64,000 nt of DNA, taken from assembly GCF_017695965.1 (NCBI RefSeq), contig NZ_JAAORM010000005.1:124001-188000 (forward strand), read 5' to 3'. Position 1 is the stretch's first letter. Each line of letters starts with the position of its first letter. The DNA is from Prochlorococcus marinus CUG1416 (GTDB lineage Bacteria; Cyanobacteriota; Cyanobacteriia; PCC-6307; Cyanobiaceae). Shown one piece after another: positions 52,452 to 61,297 of this stretch. The position numbers were made by a program, and so were the translations under genes. The notes under the pieces are model-generated. The model was given only the letters and a program-made list of their open reading frames with translations. It was not told the DNA's origin and made no database searches.

Positions 52452-52650
52452 AGTAAATGGAGAAGAAAAAAAAATAGAACTTGATCAAGAAAATGTTTTA
52501 CTATCTACAGCTCTAAATTTAATGGGATATAAACCTAACACAATTGTCGTAGAGTTAAATAATTTAATTATTAATTCAATAAAATGGGAAAAAGTGAAAC
52601 TTAAAGATGGGGATAATTTAGAAATCGTTTCAATAGTTGGTGGTGGTTAA
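52441..52650 (+). CDS. thiS: Sulfur carrier protein ThiS
   Basis: A 69-residue ubiquitin-like carrier that delivers sulfur for thiazole formation as a C-terminal thiocarboxylate. It starts MKIKVNGEEKKIEL and ends SIVGGG, with the required Gly-Gly terminus. Its start overlaps the thiE stop, so the two are co-translated. Confidence 0.93.
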   Translation: MKIKVNGEEKKIELDQENVLLSTALNLMGYKPNTIVVELNNLIINSIKWEKVKLKDGDNLEIVSIVGGG

Positions 52651-52762
52651 AAGATAAAATCTTTATATAATCAAAATCTTCATAATTTTTTAAGTTTAGG
52701 CTTGAAACAATAACCCATTTTTCTCTTTTTTCGTTTTATATTCTTATTACTAAAATAAATTG

Positions 52763-52930
52763 ATGAAAGAAAAAGCTGATAACAATTCAAGGTCCTTAAA
52801 ATGGGAACAGAATGGGGAGTTAGCCCATAAGGATTTATTTGAGCTAATTGAAAGATTAAAGAATGTAGAAAGTGAACATACCTCTTCTGAGTTGTCTAGA
52901 TTAGGTGCAAAATCAAACTTAATAGATTAA
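52763..52930 (+). CDS. Hypothetical 55-residue protein
   Basis: ATG at 52763 to TAA at 52928. The product reads KWEQNGELAHKDLFELIERL then SSELSRLGAKSNLID. It is predicted helical and charged, with no membrane segment. The protein-like composition and the absence of any other gene in 52651-53133 support it. I do not recognise the family. Confidence 0.55.
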   Translation: MKEKADNNSRSLKWEQNGELAHKDLFELIERLKNVESEHTSSELSRLGAKSNLID

Positions 52931-52997
52931 ATTTGTTACTTAGATCTTGTCTTTATAAAAATTTGTACCAAATTAAAGTTACTGAATATAAAAATAA

Positions 52998-53129
52998 ATG
53001 CCGAAAAGATTTCCAGAATGGGTAAACACTGAAGTCATGATTAAGGCAATGAAGATGCGAGAAGATGGAATACTTTCTAAACAACTAAATTTATGGATAG
53101 AAAACCTATTAGAAATAGAAAAAAAGTAA
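52998..53129 (+). CDS. Hypothetical 43-residue protein
   Basis: ATG at 52998 to TAA at 53127. Sequence MPKRFPEWVNTEVMIKAMKM is followed by REDGILSKQLNLWIENLLEI. It is highly charged and probably one long helix. It ends 4 nt before the convergent larB stop. Family unknown; the call rests on composition and spacing. Confidence 0.5.
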   Translation: MPKRFPEWVNTEVMIKAMKMREDGILSKQLNLWIENLLEIEKK

Positions 53130-53133
53130 GTAT

Positions 53134-53790
53134 TTAGGAAATACTTTTAATAATTCTCAGAGCAGCCATTGCGGCTCCGTAGCCGTTATCTATATTCATA
53201 ACCGAAATTCCTGGAGAACAACTTGATAACATACTATTTAATGCAGTTTCTCCATTCTTACTGACTCCGTAGCCTACTGAAACAGGCACTGCAATAATAG
53301 GTTGCGCCAGTAACCCTCCCACAACAGTTGCCAAAGCTCCTTCCATTCCAGCGCAAACTATTAATACATCATATTTATTAATTTCTTCTAACTGACTTAT
53401 TAATCGATGAAGTCCTGCTACTCCAACATCTATAAAAAATTGAGAATTCACTCCATAAATTTCAAGCGCTAATTGTGCTTCAAGTGTTACGGGCAAATCA
53501 CTTGAGCCTCCCGAAATTATAGCAACTTTTTTATTTGTATTTATTTTATTCAGATTGTTCCCAATTATTAGGCAATTTGCTTCTTCATAGAATCGTGCAT
53601 CATCATACAAATTCAATAGATAATTAGCCTTTTTACTATTAATCCTAGTTATAAAAACAACCTCATTTTTACTTAATACACTTTCAGATAATCTCTTTAA
53701 TTGATCGATACTCTTGTCTTGCCCCCAAATAGCCTCAATTAGTCCAAGCCTCTCTCTTCTTTGAAAATCAAACTTGATATCAAAATTCAT
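53134..53790 (-). CDS. larB: LarB-like (PurE-related) carboxylase
   Basis: A 218-residue protein of the family related to PurE. In organisms with nickel-pincer cofactor, LarB makes the biscarboxylated pyridinium mononucleotide from nicotinic acid adenine dinucleotide. Seen are VAIISGGSSDLPVTLEAQLA, VGVAGLHRL, VLIVCAGMEGALATVVGGLL and PIIAVPVSVGYG. No larC or larE is in the window. The start overlaps the TIGR03792 gene stop by 4 nt, so it belongs to the ispF run. The cofactor role in this organism is not shown. Confidence 0.88.
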   Translation of the reverse strand: MNFDIKFDFQRRERLGLIEAIWGQDKSIDQLKRLSESVLSKNEVVFITRINSKKANYLLNLYDDARFYEEANCLIIGNNLNKINTNKKVAIISGGSSDLPVTLEAQLALEIYGVNSQFFIDVGVAGLHRLISQLEEINKYDVLIVCAGMEGALATVVGGLLAQPIIAVPVSVGYGVSKNGETALNSMLSSCSPGISVMNIDNGYGAAMAALRIIKSIS

Positions 53791-54233
53791 CTTTGCTTAT
53801 CTAACTCTCCCTCATAAACTAATTGAAAAGGATTTTTTTCTACTTTTAGAGCAGCTTTAACATTAGCTTCAAATTTTTGTTGGACTACATTTACTTCTGA
53901 GATTGGTATGCTTTTCCATAATTTCTTACTTTTCCAATTTACCAATATTAAAGCTTCTTCTTTTTCTTTATCCCAAAATAATTGTCTCCCCAAAAACCCA
54001 TCTTGAGAAGATAACCATGGCTCCCATATTTCTTGTTCAGCATTCAACCATACTGCTTTTACATCGGCAGGTACTTTAAGTCTTAATTCCTCTATGACCA
54101 TTTCACTTTGATACTTATCCATTGTAAGAGCTTTTAAATTGGGAATATCAGATTGAAAAATTAAAACTACTAAGCAAATTAATAATAAACAAAAACTTTG
54201 GAATTTTTTTTTCAAATGTAAATTAAATCTCAT
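53787..54233 (-). CDS. TIGR03792 family protein
   Basis: A 148-residue protein with an N-terminal hydrophobic segment (about 12-27) and a ferredoxin-like domain of the antibiotic-monooxygenase type: [38 protein letters not shown] and [13 protein letters not shown], the usual pattern for TIGR03792, which is seen in cyanobacteria. Function unknown. It overlaps ispF and larB by 4 nt each. Confidence 0.82.
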   Translation of the reverse strand: MRFNLHLKKKFQSFCLLLICLVVLIFQSDIPNLKALTMDKYQSEMVIEELRLKVPADVKAVWLNAEQEIWEPWLSSQDGFLGRQLFWDKEKEEALILVNWKSKKLWKSIPISEVNVVQQKFEANVKAALKVEKNPFQLVYEGELDKQR

Positions 54234-54730
54234 TTTTTCTCAAGTAGAACTACTGAATGGCAACTTATACCCTCTTCTCTCCCTTCAGGACCCAATTTTT
54301 CATTTGTGGTTGCTTTAATCCCAATTAAATTTTCATCAATATTTAAGATTTCAGAAATGTTTTTTTTCATTAGTTTTATATGTGGCATGATTTTTGGCCT
54401 TTCAGCGACAAGAACACTATCAATATTATTTATTTCCCAACCATCTTGTCTTATCAAGTCAATTACTTTTGATAACAAAAACAAACTATCAGCATTTTTC
54501 CATTTTTCATCAGATGGGGGGAAATACTTTCCTATGTCTCCCAAAGAAAGTGCGCCCAATAATGCATCCATTATTGAGTGAATTAAAACATCAGCATCAC
54601 TATGACCATCCAATCCTAAATCATCAGGATGATTCAATTTCACACCTCCAATAATTAAATCTCTATCCTCTACTAGTTTGTGAATATCGTATCCATTTCC
54701 AATACGTAACTGTGGGTATTTTCTTGTCAT
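54230..54730 (-). CDS. ispF: 2-C-methyl-D-erythritol 2,4-cyclodiphosphate synthase
   Basis: Non-mevalonate isoprenoid pathway enzyme, 166 residues. [10 protein letters not shown] gives the zinc-binding Asp and His, [20 protein letters not shown] the third His and substrate contacts, and [16 protein letters not shown] with [15 protein letters not shown] complete the family. It heads the short - operon with the TIGR03792 protein and larB. Upstream is a surface-glycan gene, a break in otherwise core order. Confidence 0.96.
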   Translation of the reverse strand: MTRKYPQLRIGNGYDIHKLVEDRDLIIGGVKLNHPDDLGLDGHSDADVLIHSIMDALLGALSLGDIGKYFPPSDEKWKNADSLFLLSKVIDLIRQDGWEINNIDSVLVAERPKIMPHIKLMKKNISEILNIDENLIGIKATTNEKLGPEGREEGISCHSVVLLEKK

Positions 54731-54938
54731 ATCAATAGACTTGAAGTATCTTTGAACGACTTAAAACTAATTTAAAACTCCAGATGTATTTTTTATTTAA
54801 CATTTAATGTAACTTTTGTCTTGTAATTCCATAATTTTAACAATAAAAGAACCCCATAATCACATCAAAAAAAAATTACCCTAAATTTCGTACATGCAGA
54901 AATTTTTTACTTTAATTATTAGGAATAAATAATAAAGA

Positions 54939-56585
54939 TTAAGTATCAATGTTTTCCTCTTTAAAATAATCAAATACAGTACAGTTTTTATAAGAATTCA
55001 TATGATGGGTTCCCAAAATATCACTGAAAAAATCAGGCGTAATTTCACAAACATACTCTCTTTGAAAACTATTTTTTGTTAAATCTTTAATTCTATAAAT
55101 TTTTGATGATTTTCCATACAAGTTAAATGCTTGCGATTGAGATACCAAATAAATATCATTTATATCTGTTAATAAACCCCCCATCCTTGCGCTGGAACTA
55201 TCAATAATTAATGGATTGCATGAATGTTCAATCCATTCTGAACTAACGGGATTATCACTAAAATAAGCGAACAATTCTGAATTATTTTCAAGAGAATTAG
55301 ATGAATCTTTAGTAAAAAATAACCACCATCTATCTCCATATTGAAATATTGTTCCATCGACAGCAACAATATTATCAAATATAACCCTTTCTAATTCCCA
55401 CTCAAAAGGAAACTTTTTGGATTTATACAATCTTAAATCTTTATTTTCTGATGATTCAGGAAGCATATAAAAATTATCAAGATATTTAAAAACGAAAGGA
55501 TATGAGAGATGAAAATCTTCATCTATAGATTCTCCAAGATAATTTGCGGCATTTTTTTCTAAAAGATAAGCAGAAATAGTACCTTTTCTTTTAATAAACG
55601 AATAATTTTCAAGAAAACAAAAATATTGCCCTTTATGTTCAATAACAAAAGGATCAGAAAGAAAACAGTTTTTGGGATTTCTTATTTTTATACTTCTATA
55701 AAAAACGGCATTTTTCCAGTGAGAGAAGGTAAACGAAACTCCCCATCTGTAAAACTTTCTAAGAATTTTCCTTCTATAAAACTTAGAAAATAAATAAGTT
55801 ATGAAGTAATTTAAATATGCTAATTGATCCCTAATTCTTGGAACACTATATAGTCTCTTACTATATGGAATAGACTCTAAGATATCAGGTAAACAATCAT
55901 TTTTAGCAATATCAGAAAGTAATTCCTGCATATAAAAATAAGATTTTTTAAAAACATTGTATTGATTTTCAAAATAAGTTTTTTGTGTATGAAAATTCCC
56001 TTTTTTTAAAACTTTTCCACCATCTAACTCTTCGGTAAGAATTTGAATAATAAATCCTGTAGTATCTTTCTTTTCTAAAACTTCCCAAAAACATGCTGGG
56101 CCACCTCTATTAACATTATTATCAGCATGATGAAATGAAATTATCCCAAATAAGGAGGAATCAAGTATATCTCCTTTTAGAATTCCTGATCCCATTCTAA
56201 TTAACAACTTTAAATCTAATTCCTTAATTTTTGTAATGTCATCTTTTTTATATCTAAAAATAAAACCAGATTTTGAGACCTCTGGTGTGATAAATATAGT
56301 CTTTAAAAATTTGTTACTAATAAGAAATTGATTTTTTGTAAATTCTAATTTTTTATTGATTTTTAAAGACAAATATCGATCTATTCTAGTTAAAAATCTA
56401 AATAAAATTCTCCTTAAGGAACCTCTAAAACCATGATATTTAATTCTTGATTTAGTAGTGGAAAAGTTTATTTGTTGAACAATCAACAAGGATAGCTCAA
56501 TATTATTTTGCTTTTCAATCCAATTTATCAATTCATAGTTATGATTAGAAATTTTTTCAGAATCTACAATTATGCCTATTTTCAT
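54939..56585 (-). CDS. Formyltransferase-fold / beta-propeller glycosyltransferase-like fusion
   Basis: A 548-residue two-domain protein. The N-terminal 230 residues are like formyl transferases: LLIRMGSGILKGDILDSSLF, GIISFHHADNNVNRGGPACF (the H-P-S-x-L-P-x-x-R-G region, here H-H-A-D-N-N-V-N-R-G) and LTEELDGGKVLKKG. The C-terminal 310 residues have W/D-rich repeats (SDPFVIEHKGQYFCFLENYS, FVFKYLDNFYMLPESSENKD, AVDGTIFQYGDRWWLFFTKD) seen in the five-bladed-propeller glucosamine inositolphosphorylceramide transferase-like family. A sugar-modifying role in the cell surface is likely. It is an AT-rich accessory gene placed between the core genes ispF and trmD, with 170-200 bp of non-coding DNA on each side. 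Confidence 0.78.
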   Translation of the reverse strand: MKIGIIVDSEKISNHNYELINWIEKQNNIELSLLIVQQINFSTTKSRIKYHGFRGSLRRILFRFLTRIDRYLSLKINKKLEFTKNQFLISNKFLKTIFITPEVSKSGFIFRYKKDDITKIKELDLKLLIRMGSGILKGDILDSSLFGIISFHHADNNVNRGGPACFWEVLEKKDTTGFIIQILTEELDGGKVLKKGNFHTQKTYFENQYNVFKKSYFYMQELLSDIAKNDCLPDILESIPYSKRLYSVPRIRDQLAYLNYFITYLFSKFYRRKILRKFYRWGVSFTFSHWKNAVFYRSIKIRNPKNCFLSDPFVIEHKGQYFCFLENYSFIKRKGTISAYLLEKNAANYLGESIDEDFHLSYPFVFKYLDNFYMLPESSENKDLRLYKSKKFPFEWELERVIFDNIVAVDGTIFQYGDRWWLFFTKDSSNSLENNSELFAYFSDNPVSSEWIEHSCNPLIIDSSSARMGGLLTDINDIYLVSQSQAFNLYGKSSKIYRIKDLTKNSFQREYVCEITPDFFSDILGTHHMNSYKNCTVFDYFKEENIDT

Positions 56586-56763
56586 TTAGTAAAAAAATCT
56601 TTAAATTCTAATATCTTCTAATATTATTTAATACTAAAGATTTATTTTTTGATGGATATTAACTTTGTGTAACTTAAAGATGAATTGCATTCCAATTATG
56701 CAGCGTTGTAATTAGTTTGTGACATATCAGTTACTCAAACCTTATTATAAATCCCAGTTATAA

Positions 56764-57546
56764 CTACCAGTCAGGGTAATTATAATATTCATTATCTATT
56801 CTAAATTTCATGAATTGATTATATTCTTTTATTATTCTCTTACTTTGTGGGGATTTTTTGTAGTTTTCATTGGAAATTAAGTCACTTCTTCTCTCCAATG
56901 TTCTTTCAATACTTTTTCTTGTTCTCCACGATTTAATCTCTTCATGATTACCGCTTACTAAAATATCAGGCACTTTCATATCTCTAAAAGTTAACGGCCT
57001 CGTATATTGAGGATATTCCAATAAAGAAGAATTATGACTCTCATCCACTAAGGAGTCTGGATCACCAAGAGTTCCTGGTAATAATCTAGTCAAACCGTTA
57101 ATTATTGAGATAGCGGGTATTTCACCTCCAGAAAGGACGTAATCGCCAATCGATATCTCTTCATCAGCTAAACATCTAATTCTTTCATCAAAACCTTCAT
57201 ATTGACCACAAATAATTATTATTTGATTCAAAGTGGACCATCTCGCAAGATCCTTTTGCTTTAAGACTTTACCCTGTGGGGTCATCAACAAAGTTTTACT
57301 TTTAGGTGTTTTTCTAATTGATTCATATGCCTTATAAATAGGTTCAGGTTTTAGTACCATACCTGCTCCTCCTCCATAAGGCTTATCATCTACTTGTTTG
57401 TAAGACCCTTCACCATATTCTCTTAAATCATGTAATTTTAAATCGATCAAATTCTTATCTAGAGCTCTTGTTATGACCCCTGAATTATTTATCAATTCAA
57501 AAGCTTTAGGGAACAATGTAATTACATCAAAATTAAAACTACTCAT
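56764..57546 (-). CDS. trmD: tRNA (guanine-37-N1)-methyltransferase
   Basis: SPOUT-family enzyme, 260 residues. [12 protein letters not shown] opens, then [59 protein letters not shown] and the trefoil knot [20 protein letters not shown]. Later [20 protein letters not shown] is the usual end of the substrate-binding part. Starts at the base following the era stop, so the two are translationally coupled. Confidence 0.97.
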   Translation of the reverse strand: MSSFNFDVITLFPKAFELINNSGVITRALDKNLIDLKLHDLREYGEGSYKQVDDKPYGGGAGMVLKPEPIYKAYESIRKTPKSKTLLMTPQGKVLKQKDLARWSTLNQIIIICGQYEGFDERIRCLADEEISIGDYVLSGGEIPAISIINGLTRLLPGTLGDPDSLVDESHNSSLLEYPQYTRPLTFRDMKVPDILVSGNHEEIKSWRTRKSIERTLERRSDLISNENYKKSPQSKRIIKEYNQFMKFRIDNEYYNYPDW

Positions 57547-58458
57547 CTAGAAATCTTCCTCATAACCAAACTCAATTAACCTTGATTCTTTTTTTCTCCA
57601 ATTTGGAACAACTTTCACAAACAATTCCAGATGAACTGGACCATCAATCAATTTTGACATATTTGATCTTGCTGACTGACCAATAATTTTTAACATTGAA
57701 CCTTTCTTTCCAATAAGAATGCCTTTTTGAGTTGATCTTTCAACAATAATGGTAGCCAAAATAGCTGTAAAACTTTTGCCATTTTTTCTTTTCATTTCCT
57801 CTATCTTTTCTATCTTTACTGCAACACTATGAGGGACTTCTTCTCTTGTATTTATTAATACCTGCTCTCTTACTAAATCAGATAATAAATTATCTAATGG
57901 TTGGTCGCATATCGTCTCTTCGCCATAAAGTTTTGGTCCCTCTGGAAGAAAATTAAGTGCCATATCGACTAGTTCAGAACATCCTTCTCCTTGAGAAGCA
58001 CTTATAATTTGAAATTTTCTATTAATTCCAAAAAATCTTCTATATTGATTTATACGTAAATTCCTAAATTCTTTATTAACCAAATCCCACTTATTCAGTG
58101 CAACAATAAAATCAGTTTTATTTGCGATTAAAAAGTTCAATATATATTCATCACCTCTACCAGGTTCTTCACTTGAATCAATTACAAAAATAACCATATC
58201 AACTCCATTAATTGCAGATTTTGCGTTTTTTACTAATATTTCTCCAAGTCGATGATGAGGTTTATGAACACCTGGTGTATCGACAAAAATTATTTGCCCA
58301 TTTTCTGTAGTAAGTATCCCTTTTAATTTATTTCTAGTAGTTTGCGCTATTGGAGAAGTAATTGTTATTTTTTCTCCAATCAATTTATTTATTAAAGTAG
58401 ATTTACCCACATTTGGTCTTCCTAGTAAAGTTACAAACCCAGATCTATAATTAGTCAA
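57547..58458 (-). CDS. era: GTPase Era
   Basis: Ribosome assembly GTPase, 303 residues. G1 LLGRPNVGKSTLINKLIG, G2 region PIAQTTRNKLKG, G3 FVDTPGVHKP, G4 ALNKWDLV are present, and the C-terminal KH domain shows GILIGKKGSMLKIIGQSARS. TTG start at 58458. First of the era-trmD pair, divergent from the 58497 gene. Confidence 0.97.
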   Translation of the reverse strand: MTNYRSGFVTLLGRPNVGKSTLINKLIGEKITITSPIAQTTRNKLKGILTTENGQIIFVDTPGVHKPHHRLGEILVKNAKSAINGVDMVIFVIDSSEEPGRGDEYILNFLIANKTDFIVALNKWDLVNKEFRNLRINQYRRFFGINRKFQIISASQGEGCSELVDMALNFLPEGPKLYGEETICDQPLDNLLSDLVREQVLINTREEVPHSVAVKIEKIEEMKRKNGKSFTAILATIIVERSTQKGILIGKKGSMLKIIGQSARSNMSKLIDGPVHLELFVKVVPNWRKKESRLIEFGYEEDF

Positions 58459-58496
58459 AGACTTTTAATGCATCAATAATAAAATTCTGATCAAAA

Positions 58497-59024
58497 ATGA
58501 AAAAAAAAACCATAAATTTAAAGGAAGCTTCTTTTACGCAAGCAATAAATATATCCACTCAATGGTGTAAAGAGTGGGGTGAAGATTTACTCAGCGAAGA
58601 GGTTTTAGCAGATCGAATTGCAGAGCTAATTAAAACAAGAAATGGACTCAGAGGATTTTTTGCGTACGCTTTATCAGATAAAGATTGTTTTTTGTTAGAT
58701 AAACTTCCTTTTTCACTAATTTACAAACTGAATGAAGGTGGGGATGCTGTAACAGACATAGTATTAAAAAATTTAATAATGAGTTCAGCTCAAATTATTA
58801 TTCATCGAAGAGATAATAATCATGAATATGAGATAACATCAGAAAATATTTCAAGCAGATGTAAAGCTATTTTGAGACTACTTGAAACTAAGTCAGTTAT
58901 AAAGTTTGTTAATCAAGTCCTCAGAGACCTAGATACTATGGGAAATAGTTTTGATAATTCAGTAAAATATGACTCAGAGCAAAAGGAATTTATAAAAAAA
59001 CAAATTTTTGATATCGCCCAATAA
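58497..59024 (+). CDS. Hypothetical 175-residue protein
   Basis: A soluble, mostly helical protein. WCKEWGEDLLSEEVLADRIA, LIKTRNGLRGFFAYALSD and EGGDAVTDIVLKNLIMSSA are its best-structured parts. No domain is recognised. It stands alone between era and the BI-1 gene and ends in a strong bidirectional terminator, so it is a real transcription unit. Confidence 0.75.
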   Translation: MKKKTINLKEASFTQAINISTQWCKEWGEDLLSEEVLADRIAELIKTRNGLRGFFAYALSDKDCFLLDKLPFSLIYKLNEGGDAVTDIVLKNLIMSSAQIIIHRRDNNHEYEITSENISSRCKAILRLLETKSVIKFVNQVLRDLDTMGNSFDNSVKYDSEQKEFIKKQIFDIAQ

Positions 59025-59052
59025 AAAAGCGTAGAAATAAATCTACGCTTTT
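59025..59052. terminator. Bidirectional intrinsic terminator
   Basis: Stem AAAAGCGTAGA / TCTACGCTTTT (11 bp) with loop AATAAA. T tracts are available in both directions. It begins right after the stop at 59022-59024 and lies 22 bp from the end of the convergent BI-1 gene, so it serves both. Confidence 0.9.
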
Positions 59053-59073
59053 AATTAGAAAATTAAGTAATTA

Positions 59074-59811
59074 TTAGTCTCTTCTTCCACCGCCTTGGAG
59101 AGCAATCATTAATCTCAATATAAAAACAAAAAGATTTATATAAGTTAAATACATACCTAAAGCTCCTGCAAGGTATTGATCATCATTATATCTTCTTGGC
59201 ATTGTATAGAAATCAACGAAAGACATTGCAACAAATAAGACAGTTCCAAATCCTGCAATTATCAATTCGAGTCCTGAACCTCCAAAAACTCCTGGAGCAA
59301 AGAATCCTCCAATCAATTGAACAAACATTGCTATGAGCAGTCCTATCAACCCAAGACCAACTACCCCACTAAGTGCTTGACCAACACTATCGCTCATTCT
59401 TTGGCCAGTGTAAGAGGCAATAACGAATGTTATACCTGTAGCTAAAGCAGCTGTTCCTACCGAACCAATACCAATTGTTCCTATTGCCAAAGCAACTATT
59501 CCACTTAAGGTAAATCCTGTTAACAAGCTAAATCCTGTTAGCAAAGGCAAGGCCTTTGCATTATTTGCATTATTAGCAGCACTTGTGGCTATAAAAAATA
59601 AAATCAACTCTGCAATTAAAGCAACTATTGAAAGAGGTTGGAAAAGCCCAGGATTTGTTGCTATAAGTGAGACACCTGCTAAAACACCTAAAGAAGTTAG
59701 AACCATACCTCCACCGACATAGGGTAGAGCTTTTTGAACAACATTAGGTCCAACAATTGCACTAGTTTGTGCTTCACGAATAGCTTGATTGAAATTACTA
59801 CTTGCTGGCAT
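59074..59811 (-). CDS. Bax inhibitor-1 family (YbhL-like) membrane protein
   Basis: A 245-residue protein with seven hydrophobic segments. LSGIVALAIGTIGIGSVGTA, FVIASYTGQRMSDS and GTVLFVAMSFVDFYTMPRRY are the family pattern. YLAGALGMYLTYINLFVFIL is the last helix region. Bacterial members are thought to be pH-sensitive calcium leak channels. The role here is unknown. Confidence 0.88.
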   Translation of the reverse strand: MPASSNFNQAIREAQTSAIVGPNVVQKALPYVGGGMVLTSLGVLAGVSLIATNPGLFQPLSIVALIAELILFFIATSAANNANNAKALPLLTGFSLLTGFTLSGIVALAIGTIGIGSVGTAALATGITFVIASYTGQRMSDSVGQALSGVVGLGLIGLLIAMFVQLIGGFFAPGVFGGSGLELIIAGFGTVLFVAMSFVDFYTMPRRYNDDQYLAGALGMYLTYINLFVFILRLMIALQGGGRRD

Positions 59812-59884
59812 TTTTTTTATTAAATATGCACCTATTCTACTTGATTTTTAAAATTTCAGGGTACGGATCTCCAGAGTTATAAAG

Positions 59885-60841
59885 TTATTTATAACCCTCA
59901 ATAATTTTCTGAACTAAAGGATGACGAACTACATCATCAACAGTTAAAAAACAAAACTTTATACCTTCAGTTTCAGAAAAAATTCTTGATGCTTCAATAA
60001 GGCCGCTTTCCTGATCTTTTTTTAAATCAATTTGAGTAATATCTCCATTTACAACCATTTTTGATCTTTCACCTAATCTTGTTAAAAACATCCTCATTTG
60101 AGAGCAAGTTGTATTTTGTGCTTCATCTAAAATGACCAAAGAGTTATCCAAGGTTCTGCCTCTCATAAATGCTAATGGTGCAACTTCAATAATTCCTTTA
60201 TCGATTAACGAATTTGTTCTATCAAATCCGAAAATACTATGTAAAGAATCAAATAGGGGTCTTAAATATGGATCCACTTTTTGTTGTAAATCCCCAGGCA
60301 AGAATCCCAAGCTTTCGCCAGCTTCCACAGCTGGTCTAGTTAGAACAATTCTTTCTATTTTTTTCTCGTTTAATAGTCTTGCTGCGCAAACAGTTGCCAA
60401 AAATGTCTTACCAGTTCCAGCTGGACCAATTGCAAAGGTAAGATCAAAGTTTTCAATCGATTCAACATATTCTTTTTGCCTTATAGTTCTTGGTCTTAAG
60501 TATCTTCCTTCTTTGGAACGGGCAAGAACTTTTTTCCCAAGTTCAGCATGTGAAGATGACTCTCCCATATTTAAAGAGCTTAGAGCTGCTTTAAGATCTA
60601 CCTCTGGAACTTCTAATCCTTGTTCCCAAATGGGTCTTGTCAGCTCTACTAGGGCTGAAGCTCTCTCTATCTTAGATATGACACCGTTCATCTCTAATTG
60701 TAAGCCTCTAATAGTTAAAGAAACTCCTGTAAGTGACTCAAACTTTTTTAAAAAAGAATTACCAGGTCCAGATAATGCTGTAGCAGCATCAGAGTTTGGC
60801 AAATCAATTGTGAAGTTACCAGTTTTGGAAACTTCTTTCAT
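59885..60841 (-). CDS. phoH: PhoH family ATPase
   Basis: A 318-residue protein. The P-loop is FAIGPAGTGKTFLATVCAA (about 135-153). LTRPAVEAGESLGFLPGDLQ, PYLRPLFDSL, VAPLAFMRGRTLDNSLVILD, EAQNTTCSQMRMFLTRLGE and VVNGDITQIDL complete the family. PhoH-like proteins may act on RNA with YbeY; in marine cyanobacteria they are not strictly phosphate-regulated. It follows rpsP on the same strand. Confidence 0.94.
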   Translation of the reverse strand: MKEVSKTGNFTIDLPNSDAATALSGPGNSFLKKFESLTGVSLTIRGLQLEMNGVISKIERASALVELTRPIWEQGLEVPEVDLKAALSSLNMGESSSHAELGKKVLARSKEGRYLRPRTIRQKEYVESIENFDLTFAIGPAGTGKTFLATVCAARLLNEKKIERIVLTRPAVEAGESLGFLPGDLQQKVDPYLRPLFDSLHSIFGFDRTNSLIDKGIIEVAPLAFMRGRTLDNSLVILDEAQNTTCSQMRMFLTRLGERSKMVVNGDITQIDLKKDQESGLIEASRIFSETEGIKFCFLTVDDVVRHPLVQKIIEGYK

Positions 60842-60877
60842 TTAGTTATTGTAAAAGAATAAAAATTAGTCAAAACA

Positions 60878-61243
60878 CTAACTTTCAGCTTCATCACTAA
60901 CGCTTTCAGCTTTACTACTATCATTCTCTTCGTCTTTAGTCTTAGCTTTAGCTATTTTTTCCTTTTCTAACTTTGCCTTACCAATTGCGATAGAGGGCCT
61001 CTCTATTTTTTCTAACAACCCTCCTTTTTCTAATAAAGTTCTAACCACATCAGTGGGCTGAGCGCCCTGTGTAAGTCTTGTTCTTAAAGCTTCTGTGTCA
61101 AGCCTAGTTTCTTTAGTTCTTGGGTTATAAAAACCTAGTTCTTGCAGAGGTTTACCATCTCTTCTGGAAGTACTATTGCATGCGACAATTCTGAAACTTG
61201 CCTCTTTTTTCTTTCCAAAGCGCTTAAGGCGCAACTTAATCAT
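60878..61243 (-). CDS. rpsP: 30S ribosomal protein S16
   Basis: [20 protein letters not shown] starts the protein, then [20 protein letters not shown] and [16 protein letters not shown]. The 121 residues include a C-terminal Lys/Glu/Ser-rich tail of about 35 residues, longer than in Escherichia coli and usual for cyanobacteria. Between ffh and phoH. Confidence 0.97.
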   Translation of the reverse strand: MIKLRLKRFGKKKEASFRIVACNSTSRRDGKPLQELGFYNPRTKETRLDTEALRTRLTQGAQPTDVVRTLLEKGGLLEKIERPSIAIGKAKLEKEKIAKAKTKDEENDSSKAESVSDEAES

Positions 61244-61297
61244 CTTAAATTAATTAGTTTTTAATAATAATATCATTTAAAGGTAAAAAATTAGAAA

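Noticed and set aside
60132-60845. 237-codon + ORF inside phoH
   Set aside because: Antisense shadow of the well-conserved PhoH coding sequence.
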